A DNA stretch of 64,000 nucleotides, taken from the NCBI RefSeq assembly GCF_025966695.1, contig NZ_JAOEIY010000005.1, positions 62,001 through 126,000 of the forward strand, read 5' to 3'. Each line of letters opens with the position of its first letter. The stretch's first letter is position 1. Of the stretch, positions 29,679 through 37,302 are shown piece after piece. The notes under the pieces are model-generated. The model was not told the DNA's origin and searched no databases. It worked only from the letters and a program-made list of their open reading frames with translations. The stretch comes from Stutzerimonas sp. S1 (GTDB lineage Bacteria > Pseudomonadota > Gammaproteobacteria > Pseudomonadales > Pseudomonadaceae). A program made the translations under genes and the position numbers.

Positions 29679-29960
29679 ATGAAGTCCAAAAACATTCCTA
29701 ATAACGAGGAGATCCACGCTGAAATTGCCTTGCATCTGCGTTGCGATATCGAGGAGTTGCCGTTCCTGCTGACTCCGGATGAGGTAGCGCACGTCTTGGG
29801 AGTAAAACCGATCACCCTGGCTACTTGGCGATCCACTGGCCGTTATAGCCTGGCGTATTTGAAAATCGGCCGCTGTGTGCGCTATCGCGTGAGCGATTTG
29901 GCCGCTTTTTTGGTCAGCCGCCGCGGAACGCACACGGGAGAGCTGCGCAATGATTTCTGA
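29679..29960 (+). CDS. Helix-turn-helix protein (MerR/AlpA-like)
   Basis: A 93-residue protein with a winged helix-turn-helix of the HTH_17 type (LLTPDEVAHVLGVKPITLATWRSTG followed by LKIGRCVRYRVSDL). The family includes excisionases and AlpA-type activators. An AAGGAG site precedes the ATG. It overlaps the primase gene by 11 bases, so the two are translated together; it may control replication and excision of the island. Confidence 0.78.
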   Translation: MKSKNIPNNEEIHAEIALHLRCDIEELPFLLTPDEVAHVLGVKPITLATWRSTGRYSLAYLKIGRCVRYRVSDLAAFLVSRRGTHTGELRNDF

Positions 29961-30831
29961 TCCGGTAGCGCTGTTCCGTGGCGAACTGGTAGGCAAGTTT
30001 GGCCAGCTCGATCTGTTGCCCATCCCGGACGGGAAAATTCATCGCTTCCATATTGCCGGAGATCGTGCCGACTCCCGCAACGGTTGGTATGTCCTGCATG
30101 CCTCTGGTCTCAACTGCGCCGCCGCCTTCGGCAGCTGGAAAACTGGTGAGCGGCACACTTGGAGCAGTCGAAAAGCTTTCCGCCCCATCGAGACCGGGCA
30201 GCTCCGGCAACAACTGGACCAAGCCAGGCACCACCGGGAAGCTGAGCGGTGCCAGCGGCAGCAAGCTGCCGCCCGGTACGCATGCCAGCTGTGGAGCCAG
30301 GCTGGACCGGCTGAGCCGCACCACCCGTACCTGGCCAACAAGCGCTGCCAGGCTCATAACCTGCGTCAGCGTGGTGGCGTATTGCTGGTCCCGCTTTACC
30401 ACGCAGGTGAGTTGGTGAACTTGCAGCGAATCCACGGTGATGGCAACAAGCGGTTCCTGCGAGGGGGGAGGATTACTGGCTGTTATGCCCCGCTTGGAAA
30501 CCCAGTAGCCGGCAAACCCCTTTATATCTGCGAGGGATGGGCAACAGGGGCGACCTTGCATGAGTCCACCGGTTCAGCGGTGGCCTGCGCCATGAATGCC
30601 GGCAACCTGCTGCCGGCTGGCCAGGAACTGCAGCGGCGGTATCCGGATACGGAGCTGATCATCGCAGGTGATGATGATCGCCAAACCAGTGGCAACCCAG
30701 GTCGTACCGCTGCAACCGCAGCTGCCAACACGCTCAGCATCGGACTGGTTTTTCCAGCCTGGCCTGAAAACGCTCCGTTGTCGCTTACCGATTTTAACGA
30801 CTTGCGCCAATGGCGGGAGGTGCGCGCATGA
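29950..30831 (+). CDS. Toprim-domain primase-like protein
   Basis: A 293-residue protein related to primases of phage satellites and islands. The Toprim catalytic residues are visible: glutamate in LYICEGWATGATL near 191 and the aspartate cluster in IAGDDDRQTSG near 239. Before it is a VPLYHAGELVNLQRIHGDG segment typical of this group. It should make primers for island replication. It is coupled to both neighbours (overlap upstream; ATGA overlap with the DUF3987 gene), forming a three-gene replication operon. Confidence 0.8.
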   Translation: MISDPVALFRGELVGKFGQLDLLPIPDGKIHRFHIAGDRADSRNGWYVLHASGLNCAAAFGSWKTGERHTWSSRKAFRPIETGQLRQQLDQARHHREAERCQRQQAAARYACQLWSQAGPAEPHHPYLANKRCQAHNLRQRGGVLLVPLYHAGELVNLQRIHGDGNKRFLRGGRITGCYAPLGNPVAGKPLYICEGWATGATLHESTGSAVACAMNAGNLLPAGQELQRRYPDTELIIAGDDDRQTSGNPGRTAATAAANTLSIGLVFPAWPENAPLSLTDFNDLRQWREVRA

Positions 30832-32345
30832 ACGAATCGCTGATGACTAAGCCGACCTATCCCGAGCCACTGCGGCTGCTACCTGATCTGGAGGCCGCCG
30901 CACCGTTCCCGCTGCATGCCCTAGGCGAGCTGCTGGGAGGAGCCGCTGCCGCCATTGTCGAGGCCGTCCAGGTTCCTGAGGCGCTGGCCGCTCAGTCGAT
31001 CCTGGCAGCTAGCGCGATGGCCGCCCAGCCCCACGGCAATGCACTGCGCGATGGACAGCCGATTCCCCTGTCGCTGTTTGCCCTGACTATCGCGGAGTCC
31101 GGAGACCGAAAATCTCCTGCGGACCGCCTGGCACTACGTTCGCACCATGGCCATCAGAAAGCCCTCCTAGAGGCGTACGTTGAAAAACAGCGGAGATATC
31201 GAGATCAACGCGATGCCTATCAGCGTGCCCGCACAGGGATCCTGGAAAGCGGCAACAGCGATCCTGAGGTGGTGGCCACCGAACTGGGCAGGCTTCAGGA
31301 GCCCGAGGCGCCGGCCCTGCCATTCATCCTGGCTGAGGAACCCACTCTGGAAGGGCTACAAAAATCGCTGTTGCGGGGGCATTCGTCACAGGGTTTTTTC
31401 AGCGACGAAGGGGGTCAGTTTTTCGGTGGGCACGCGAGCAGGCCTGAAAACCTGCTAAAAAGCGTGGCTGGCCTATCAAAGTTATGGGATGGCGCACCGA
31501 TTATCCGCACCCGCTCTGCTGAAGGGGAAAGCGCATCCAGGATCGGATGCCGACTGAGCGCGCACTTGATGATTCAGCCCATCGTTGCGGAGGGCGTACT
31601 GGGCAATCCAATTATGCGAGGTCAGGGATTTCTGGCTCGTTTTCTGATTGCCTGGCCGCAGTCTTTAGCCGGGACCCGTTTCTATCGGAACAGCGACCCG
31701 AACTTGGACGTGCGCCTCGTGAGCTATTGGGAACGAATGACACAACTACTGCAATTGGAGCCTCGCGTAAATGACCGGGGCGATTTGGACCCGCCTACGC
31801 TCATGATGGACACTCCAGCAAAAGCGGTTTGGATTGAGGCCCACGATGCCATCGAGGCCGGATTGGGGCGGGGTGGTGATCTGCAGGAAATCAAAGCCAC
31901 CGCCGCGAAGTCGGGTGAACACATTCTGCGTATCGCTGGAGTACTAGCCATTGTTGAAAACACCAGCGTATTGACTAGGCCAATTGTCGAGCGGGCCGCT
32001 GTGCTTGTGCGATGGTATCTGGCCGAAGCACTACGTCTGACGAGCCCGGTTGCTGTCGAGCCCCATCTACTGTTGGCGCAGCAACTGCTTGACTGGTTCA
32101 TCGAAAGGGGGTGGTCAACGTTTGACGCCCGAACGCTGCAACGGGATGGACCACGGTTTGCCAGAAAAAGCGCGAGGCAGCGTGACCTCCTTCTAGCTAC
32201 GCTAACCCTGCATCGCCAAGTACTGACAAGCGATGGGAAGCACTACCGAGTCAATCCCCTGGCGACAAGTGGCAACGCGGCTTTTGTTTCTACCGAGATG
32301 TCGCCAGGTGTCGCCAATGTGTCGCCGGCATCCACCTCCACATGA
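30828..32345 (+). CDS. DUF3987 replication-associated ATPase-like protein
   Basis: A 505-residue protein of the DUF3987 family, often encoded after a Toprim primase in integrative elements. A degenerate P-loop (AESGDRKSPADR) and an acidic motif (FFSDEGGQFFGG, near 193) suggest a helicase-like fold, but the P-loop lacks the usual glycine-lysine-serine order. The ATG at 30828 follows CGGGAGG and overlaps the primase stop. The last 25 residues are low-complexity (FVSTEMSPGVANVSPASTST) because the coding DNA there runs into a series of TGTCGCC repeats. Confidence 0.75.
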   Translation: MNESLMTKPTYPEPLRLLPDLEAAAPFPLHALGELLGGAAAAIVEAVQVPEALAAQSILAASAMAAQPHGNALRDGQPIPLSLFALTIAESGDRKSPADRLALRSHHGHQKALLEAYVEKQRRYRDQRDAYQRARTGILESGNSDPEVVATELGRLQEPEAPALPFILAEEPTLEGLQKSLLRGHSSQGFFSDEGGQFFGGHASRPENLLKSVAGLSKLWDGAPIIRTRSAEGESASRIGCRLSAHLMIQPIVAEGVLGNPIMRGQGFLARFLIAWPQSLAGTRFYRNSDPNLDVRLVSYWERMTQLLQLEPRVNDRGDLDPPTLMMDTPAKAVWIEAHDAIEAGLGRGGDLQEIKATAAKSGEHILRIAGVLAIVENTSVLTRPIVERAAVLVRWYLAEALRLTSPVAVEPHLLLAQQLLDWFIERGWSTFDARTLQRDGPRFARKSARQRDLLLATLTLHRQVLTSDGKHYRVNPLATSGNAAFVSTEMSPGVANVSPASTST

Positions 32346-32378
32346 GAAAGGCGGTCGCCATTGTCGCCGCTGTCGCCA
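32260..32378. repeat. Iteron-like TGTCGCCA cluster, left part
   Basis: Copies or one-base variants of TGTCGCCA start at 32299, 32309, 32320, 32353, 32362 and 32371, with a reversed copy at 32260. Spacing is 9-11 bases within two groups of three. The array spans the end of the DUF3987 gene and the following non-coding DNA. Confidence 0.6.
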
Positions 32379-33363
32379 ACTCCGTGGATTTAAACTATAG
32401 AGCTGCTTGCAAATCTGCCAATGGCAGGTCAACGACGATGCGCTCAATAATGTCGATTTATGGTAACGCAACTTGGCGGGCTGCAATTGAATGCAGCGCG
32501 GCCTGCTGATCCGTCGCGCCGAGCACTGGCAGGAACCCCTGCCAGTGCTGCTGGACACACACTATCGACTACGTGCAGGTCAAGGACGATGCGGTGAGCG
32601 CGTAGCGATTTCAGCCAGGACAAGTCCCCAGGCCAGGATGCACGCCGGTCACCTGCCTCTCGCTGCTGCGACGTTCGCAGCCCGCACAGCCGTCTGAGAC
32701 AATCTGTCAGCCTCGCGCGCGCAGAATTTTCTGCGGACTCAGGAATGAATGCCCGCTCCGGCACGGGGCTGGCGACCGGTGGCGTATTCAGCTCGCGCAC
32801 CTCGCTAATCAGATCCTCAGCCACCGGATCAGCAGCGCAGCCTCGCTCGCTGTGTGCGCTAGATATCGGCTAGCAACGCGCAGGCGTCGGTGTCGTTGCG
32901 CCCGGATTGGTTGGTTTGCGCTACCTATTAAGCATCGAAGCGGCGGTCGCGAACGCATCCTGGCCACTTTCCGGTACTGGCCTAATCTCCCGCTTGCGAC
33001 AACGGCGATTTCGGCGACTCAACAGACAATGCAATTCGGGTGCGTGGCGACGCACTGGCGACAGATGGCGACTGTACTGGTTTCTACCAAGATTCACCCG
33101 ACATCCCGCGGACGCTGCTTCGAAATATGTAACCACTGTCTGCTTCAGACAACAGAGATAGTCGTTCCGCAGCAACTATTTCAGTTCCAGCAGAGCCCTT
33201 GCTACTAATTAAAGAAGAGGTAAATTAAATCTAAATGCAACCGAGGCCGCCGGTTAAGCGGCTGGGCCAGCCGGCGGTGCCGAGTAACACCGGCAGCGCG
33301 CCATGGGTTTAAAACCTTACAGGTTTGCCTCCGACCTAGGGGCGCGTATTTCACTTTGCTAGG
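32379..33363. other. Non-coding region of about 1 kb, possible replication origin
   Basis: No convincing gene: the open frames are short, lack ribosome sites and have no family features. It contains a perfect 12-bp hairpin (arms 32522-32533 and 32538-32549, AACC loop), a dyad at 33312-33326, and TGTCGCCA-type repeats at each end. Its place after a primase operon fits an origin. Confidence 0.4.
33012..33073. repeat. Iteron-like TGGCGAC cluster, right part
   Basis: TGGCGAC occurs at 33045, 33056 and 33066, and CGGCGAC at 33012. This is the reverse complement of the repeat at 32299-32378, again spaced 10-11 bases. The sequence GTTTCTACC beside it also occurs inside the left cluster (32286), suggesting an old duplication. 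Confidence 0.55.
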
Positions 33364-33579
33364 GGTAATCGTATTGAGCAGATATATCGGCACGCCGAAG
33401 ATATAGTGACATTTGCAGAAGCGCAGGAAGGCTTCTGCGAAGTTTAATTAACGGTTTATATTCGCCGAAATCAGGGTGCCGACAGTGAATTTATTCGTAT
33501 GCAGCTTGAAAATTTAGATGGCGAAGGTCGACAACTGACGGTGAAAAAATCGAGATCTAATGAAGATGCTTGGTTTTAA
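33364..33579 (+). pseudogene. Broken copy of the small protein at 16461-16664
   Basis: Read in one frame, this gives EDIVTFAEAQEGFCEV, a TAA stop at 33445-33447, then LTVYIRRNQGADSEFIRMQ and an end in AWF. It aligns with the intact left-end protein over most of its length (EILEMAERTPGFFEVEISFCIRL, ending SWF). The stop makes it a pseudogene unless a downstream start is used; none with a ribosome site is seen. Confidence 0.6.
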
Positions 33580-33581
33580 AA

Positions 33582-33848
33582 GTGAACTGGATAAAACGGT
33601 TACTACGCCAGGCCACGCAAGAGAGTCAGCCTGAAGATTTCGGCTATGTCACTATCATCTATCCTGCGGGCAAAGATCCCGTAGTAGCACACGACTTGCT
33701 AGGGATAACCACGCCTCTCTCAGAGAACATCCGACAGCGAAAGCTCCAACTCTCTCTCGCATTGCAAGTCATGAAAGCCGACGAGCGCTCTGCGGGCTTG
33801 AAAGATGTGGGGGGGGAAATGAAGCACGTCGTCGCTGGGAGCAGATAA
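33582..33848 (+). CDS. Small protein related to the Glu-Glu-Leu repeat protein
   Basis: An 88-residue protein beginning with GTG (NWIKRLLRQ), two bases after the broken gene. GYVTIIYP and VVAHDLL match the left-end protein, but it has no Glu-Glu-Leu repeat. The second half differs and contains a run of eight G (33809-33816) where slippage could shift the frame. Function is unknown. The TTG at 33570 is an alternative start overlapping the upstream stop. Confidence 0.5.
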   Translation: MNWIKRLLRQATQESQPEDFGYVTIIYPAGKDPVVAHDLLGITTPLSENIRQRKLQLSLALQVMKADERSAGLKDVGGEMKHVVAGSR

Positions 33849-33890
33849 CTAGTGCGTTCATCAAATAGGTGGACACTATCGCCCTTGGCG

Positions 33891-33987
33891 CAAGGATCAG
33901 GAGTCCGAGGCAGGAGCCGTATGCGTTAGTTTCGCACGTACGGATCTGTGCAGTGGGTGGCAGGTAACTGCCATCCCTACCGCGACC
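33891..33987 (+). mobile_element. Group II intron 3'-end relic (domains V and VI)
   Basis: GAGCCGTATGCG at 33915-33926 and CGCACGTACGGATCT at about 33934-33948 form the two sides of a group II intron domain V. It is followed by a domain VI-like hairpin with a GTAA loop (TGGCAG-GTAA-CTGCCA) and the typical 3' end CTACCGCGAC. No reverse transcriptase or 5' part is present, so only the last 100 bases or so survive. Confidence 0.7.
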
Positions 33988-33991
33988 GTGT

Positions 33992-34216
33992 TCATACGGC
34001 GTCCCTTTCTTTCATCTTGGCGAGCAGCCAAGCGTTGACCTCATCAGCTACGTAGTAGCAACGAGCACGACGGTCAATGCCGGACTTGATCGGTTTGGGG
34101 AATTCAGGATCGCTTTTTAGCAGTCTGTAAAGCCCGGATCGGCTTTTGCCGAGCATTGTCTGGAGCTTCGATTGAGAGATGAGCATATTGCCTTCGAGGG
34201 GAAGCGTAGAGTGCAT
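33992..34216 (-). CDS. alpA: AlpA-family transcriptional regulator/excisionase
   Basis: A 74-residue helix-turn-helix protein (LISQSKLQTMLGKSRSGLYRLLKSD, then FPKPIKSG and YYVADEVNAWL). AlpA of satellite P4 and its relatives switch on the integrase gene or help excision. The ATG at 34186 (MLISQSK, with GAAGG upstream) is as likely a start as 34216. It lies downstream of the integrase gene on the same strand, 132 bp away. A small dyad (TGAGT-TGACAT-ACTCA, 34234-34249) before it may be an operator. Confidence 0.82.
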   Translation of the reverse strand: MHSTLPLEGNMLISQSKLQTMLGKSRSGLYRLLKSDPEFPKPIKSGIDRRARCYYVADEVNAWLLAKMKERDAV

Positions 34217-34348
34217 TTGAGTACGTCTCCATGTGAGTTGACATACTCAATTCTCTACATTTGCGAGCAGGGCTAGGCTTCTCTAATTACAGGAAAGCAG
34301 GAATATCACCGCTTGACTCATCGGGAAAGAGCCTTAGTGCAATGCCAT

Positions 34349-35668
34349 CTACAGCACCGCTTGGTTTAGCCTCGACACGTTTTCCGATGCCTGTTCAGGA
34401 TGTGCAAACTCATACGGAGTAACGAAGCACGAACGGCAGGTGTCTAGGTAGTCGGCCCACCACTGCACCATCAGACGTCGTTCTTGGAGGTGCCTGGCTA
34501 AGTGGGTATATGCGCCTCGCACGCGGTTTCGTTCTTCGTGGCCCATTTGGCGCTCAACTGCGTCCTCGGTCCATAGACCGGACTCGACAAGTGCCGAGCA
34601 GGCCATTGCTCGAAAACCGTGGCCACACAGCTCCGTCTTCGTGTCATATCCCATGCGACGCAGAGCAGCGTTGATGGTATTTTCGCTCATGGGCTTCCAG
34701 AAGTGGCTATCGCCTGGGAAAACCAGATCGAAACGGCCGGTAAGTTCCTGAGTCTTTTTCATCAATTCCACAACCTGGCGGCTGAGCGGAACTAAATATG
34801 GAGTTCCCATTTTCGCTCCTCGGGTGGAGAAGCGTACCCCCTCGATGGCGGCACGTTTGCCAGGTATCGTCCAGAGCGCGCGGTCCAGATCAATCTCAGG
34901 CCAGCGAGCCAGGCGTAGCTCGCTGGAGCGTACAAAAGACAACAGGCAAAAATGCACAGCGATACGCGTCAGCAAACGTCCCTTGTAACCATCCAACCGC
35001 TCTAGTAATTCTGGTATTCGCTCAAACGGAAGGGCAGGTCGGTGTGTTATTTTGCTGGTGATGATTGCTCCATGCAGGTCGTTGGCTGGATTGGATTCAA
35101 TATGCCCCTGCTGGACGGCCAGACGCATAATGCTTGTCGTGTACTGGCCCAGGCGACTCGCGGTCTCGAGGATGTCTCGTTTTTCTAATTCTCGAAGGGG
35201 CTCTAGAAGGTCAAGAGTCTTGAGCTCTCCGATAGGCCTGGCCCCCAGCGTTGGAAAAAGGTGCGTCTCCAGCCGGCGTAGCACGGTGTTTGCGTGATCC
35301 GGTTTCCATTTGCGCGCACTGATTGAATGCCATTCCCGCGCGACAGCTTCAAACGTACTTTTTCGAGCCCTTTCTGCATCGAGTTTTGACTGCTTCGCAT
35401 GTTCGATGGGATCGATGCCGTGCGCTAGTAGCTCTCGGGCTTCGGCTCGGCGGTTGCGGGCTGCTTTCAAGCTGAGGGCGGGGTAAGTGCCGAAGGTGGC
35501 CAAGCCAGCTCTGCCATCTGGTCGGGAATATTTGAATCGCCAGACTTTCGTGCCGCTTTTCTTCACCAGGAGATGCAAGCCCTGGCCATCAAACAGGGTG
35601 TAGTCAGTCTCGCGGGCTTTCGCCGCCTCACATTTGGGGTCGGTGAGAGGGGTGACCAATCGTGCCAT
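34349..35668 (-). CDS. int: Tyrosine-type integrase of the island
   Basis: A 439-residue P4-like integrase that inserts and excises the element at tRNA-Thr. The N-terminal DUF4102 arm-binding domain (LTDPKCEAAKARETDYTLFDGQGL) is followed by the catalytic domain: arginine in FVRSSELRLARW, HGFRAMACSAL, and HEERNRVRGAYTHL with the catalytic tyrosine. I use the ATG at 35668 because the family start follows at once; longer frames run into the tRNA. All catalytic residues are present, so the island may still move. Confidence 0.93.
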   Translation of the reverse strand: MARLVTPLTDPKCEAAKARETDYTLFDGQGLHLLVKKSGTKVWRFKYSRPDGRAGLATFGTYPALSLKAARNRRAEARELLAHGIDPIEHAKQSKLDAERARKSTFEAVAREWHSISARKWKPDHANTVLRRLETHLFPTLGARPIGELKTLDLLEPLRELEKRDILETASRLGQYTTSIMRLAVQQGHIESNPANDLHGAIITSKITHRPALPFERIPELLERLDGYKGRLLTRIAVHFCLLSFVRSSELRLARWPEIDLDRALWTIPGKRAAIEGVRFSTRGAKMGTPYLVPLSRQVVELMKKTQELTGRFDLVFPGDSHFWKPMSENTINAALRRMGYDTKTELCGHGFRAMACSALVESGLWTEDAVERQMGHEERNRVRGAYTHLARHLQERRLMVQWWADYLDTCRSCFVTPYEFAHPEQASENVSRLNQAVL

Positions 35669-35669
35669 A

Positions 35670-35717
35670 GGTATACGGGTTCCTATCGAATCCAAAATAT
35701 ACCGACACGTATACCCA
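35670..35717. promoter_or_regulatory. Right-end GTATACC arm-type repeats and int promoter region
   Basis: GGTATAC at 35670, TATACC at about 35697 and ACGTATACCCA at 35707-35717. The last is identical to 15203-15213 at the other end. They lie just upstream of int, where integrase arm sites and its promoter are expected. Confidence 0.45.
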
Positions 35718-35757
35718 ACATCGCGAAACATACAAACGCACTCGGGTGCACCCAGAA

Positions 35758-35790
35758 ACAACAAACCCCGCACGAGACGGGGTTTGTTGT
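35758..35790 (-). terminator. Terminator hairpin between tRNA-Thr and int
   Basis: Arms ending ACAAACCCCG and CGGGGTTTGT pair over at least 12 bases with a 7-nt loop. On the minus strand a short T-rich tract follows (TTTC). It lies 40 bp past the tRNA 3' end inside the island, so it probably replaces the tRNA's own terminator. Confidence 0.75.
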
Positions 35791-35830
35791 CGCTTTCGGA
35801 TTCACTCAGGAACACAAGAAAGCATGCGAT

Positions 35831-35906
<76 letters not shown>

Positions 35907-35992
35907 AAACCGGGCGCCATTATAGCCATTGCGCGCGGCGAGTAAACCGTTCTCTGCCAAGCACTTGCGAGGTTTTTGTGGATTGGACCGAA

Positions 35993-37201
35993 TCACGGGC
36001 GTTCGGCGAGCAGCAGCAGGTTGCGCGGCGTGAGCTGGCTGGGGCAGAAACTGCCGAGCCGCACCTCGTAACCGTGCTCTTCCAGCAGTAGGGCGCGATC
36101 GAGCAGTAGCCAGAGTTCCAGCGGGCGGCGGAACAGGCCGCGCAGCAGTTCCAGGTTGCGTACCGCCGCCAGGCGTTGCCAGCCGGCGCGCTCGAGCGCG
36201 GCCCAGTCTTGCTTGTCCGGCTCGGGCAGTTGCTTGAGCGCGGCGAGGTCGCGGCAGTAGCTGGCGAAGTCCTTTTTCAGCCAGGCAACAGGTAGCGAGG
36301 GCGTGGGCAGGTAGTCGTCCCGCTGGCGCAGCTGGCGCTGCAGCAGATCGAAGGCGAGTCGCCAGGCCATCGACTGGTCGCGGTGGCGGCGTTCACGGTT
36401 GCCGGCGGTGACCGTTTCGCTCAGCGGCAGGCCGAGGTCATCGCGCGACAATTGCAGTGCGGAAGCTTGGGCGACGCGCGACAGTGGCTGATAGGTCGCG
36501 CTCTGGGTGCGGTTGTAGCAGCAAGGCGCAACAGCGAGCTGGCGGATATCGCCGGCGATTGCCAACTGCAGCAGGCGCACATGCAGGTCACCGCAGGCGT
36601 GCAGGGCGACCGGCGTATGCTGCGGTTGCAGCTGCACGGCGCAGGTGGTGGCCAGCACATCCTGGCAGCGATGATCGGCGTGGATGCCGAGACGTTTGCT
36701 CAGCTGCGCACCGGCTTCGACCAGTGCGGCATCCCACTCCAGGCAGGTCAATGCGCTGCCGTCCTGGGCCAGCTGGCGCCCGAGATGGCCCTTGCCGGCG
36801 CACCAGTCCAGCCAGTGCCGCGCAGGCTGGCGAAACTGCAGGTGAGCCGCGAAGGCGCGAATCTGCTGCCATTTGCGTCCGGGTACATCGACCTGCTGAC
36901 GACTGTCAGGCGCTGGCAGGTCGTGTGCCGGCAGTTCCGCCAGCTCGCACAGGGCCTGGGCTTCTGCAGCCAGCTGCGGGAAAGGCGCCGGGGCCGCGAG
37001 CGCGGCAGGGTCGTTGTGCGCGGCCTCGGCGTCGCTCAGCGAGCGGCCGCGCAGCCAGGCGGCCAGCTGCGGGTGGAGGTCTTCCCAGTCCAGGCGGTGC
37101 TGGACGAAGGGGCGCGGTCGCCACAACGCCTGGTGTTCGCTGAGGAAGCGATCAAGGGCGAGGAAGTGCTCGGTGAGGGAGGCGTGAGGCTGCATCGACA
37201 T
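35993..37201 (-). CDS. SAM-dependent methyltransferase-like protein
   Basis: A 402-residue cytosolic protein. A class I methyltransferase core is visible near residues 130-230: WLDWCAGKGHLGRQLA (cofactor loop), LTCLEWDAALV, and ALHACGDLHVRLLQLA with a following APCCYNR. This arrangement is typical of the Methyltransf_32 group. The substrate is not known. ATGs at 37201 and 37195 are both possible. It is the first core gene beyond the tRNA. Confidence 0.78.
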   Translation of the reverse strand: MSMQPHASLTEHFLALDRFLSEHQALWRPRPFVQHRLDWEDLHPQLAAWLRGRSLSDAEAAHNDPAALAAPAPFPQLAAEAQALCELAELPAHDLPAPDSRQQVDVPGRKWQQIRAFAAHLQFRQPARHWLDWCAGKGHLGRQLAQDGSALTCLEWDAALVEAGAQLSKRLGIHADHRCQDVLATTCAVQLQPQHTPVALHACGDLHVRLLQLAIAGDIRQLAVAPCCYNRTQSATYQPLSRVAQASALQLSRDDLGLPLSETVTAGNRERRHRDQSMAWRLAFDLLQRQLRQRDDYLPTPSLPVAWLKKDFASYCRDLAALKQLPEPDKQDWAALERAGWQRLAAVRNLELLRGLFRRPLELWLLLDRALLLEEHGYEVRLGSFCPSQLTPRNLLLLAERP

Positions 37202-37267
37202 GGCTGAGGGTCAGGCGAGCGCCGATTGTAGCGATGATCACCGCTGCGCGCTCGCGACCCCACAAAG

Positions 37268-37296
37268 CAGAACGCCCGTCGGTGACGGGCGTTCTG
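37268..37296 (-). terminator. Terminator hairpin after dctM
   Basis: A perfect 13-bp stem (CAGAACGCCCGTC and its complement) with a GGT loop just past the dctM stop. The minus-strand T-tract is weak (GCTTTGTGG). Confidence 0.75.
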
Positions 37297-37302
37297 GATG
37301 GC

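Noticed and set aside
32444..32824. Minus-strand frame of 126 codons in the non-coding part of the island
   Set aside because: No ribosome site, no family resemblance, and it overlaps other equally poor frames on the plus strand.
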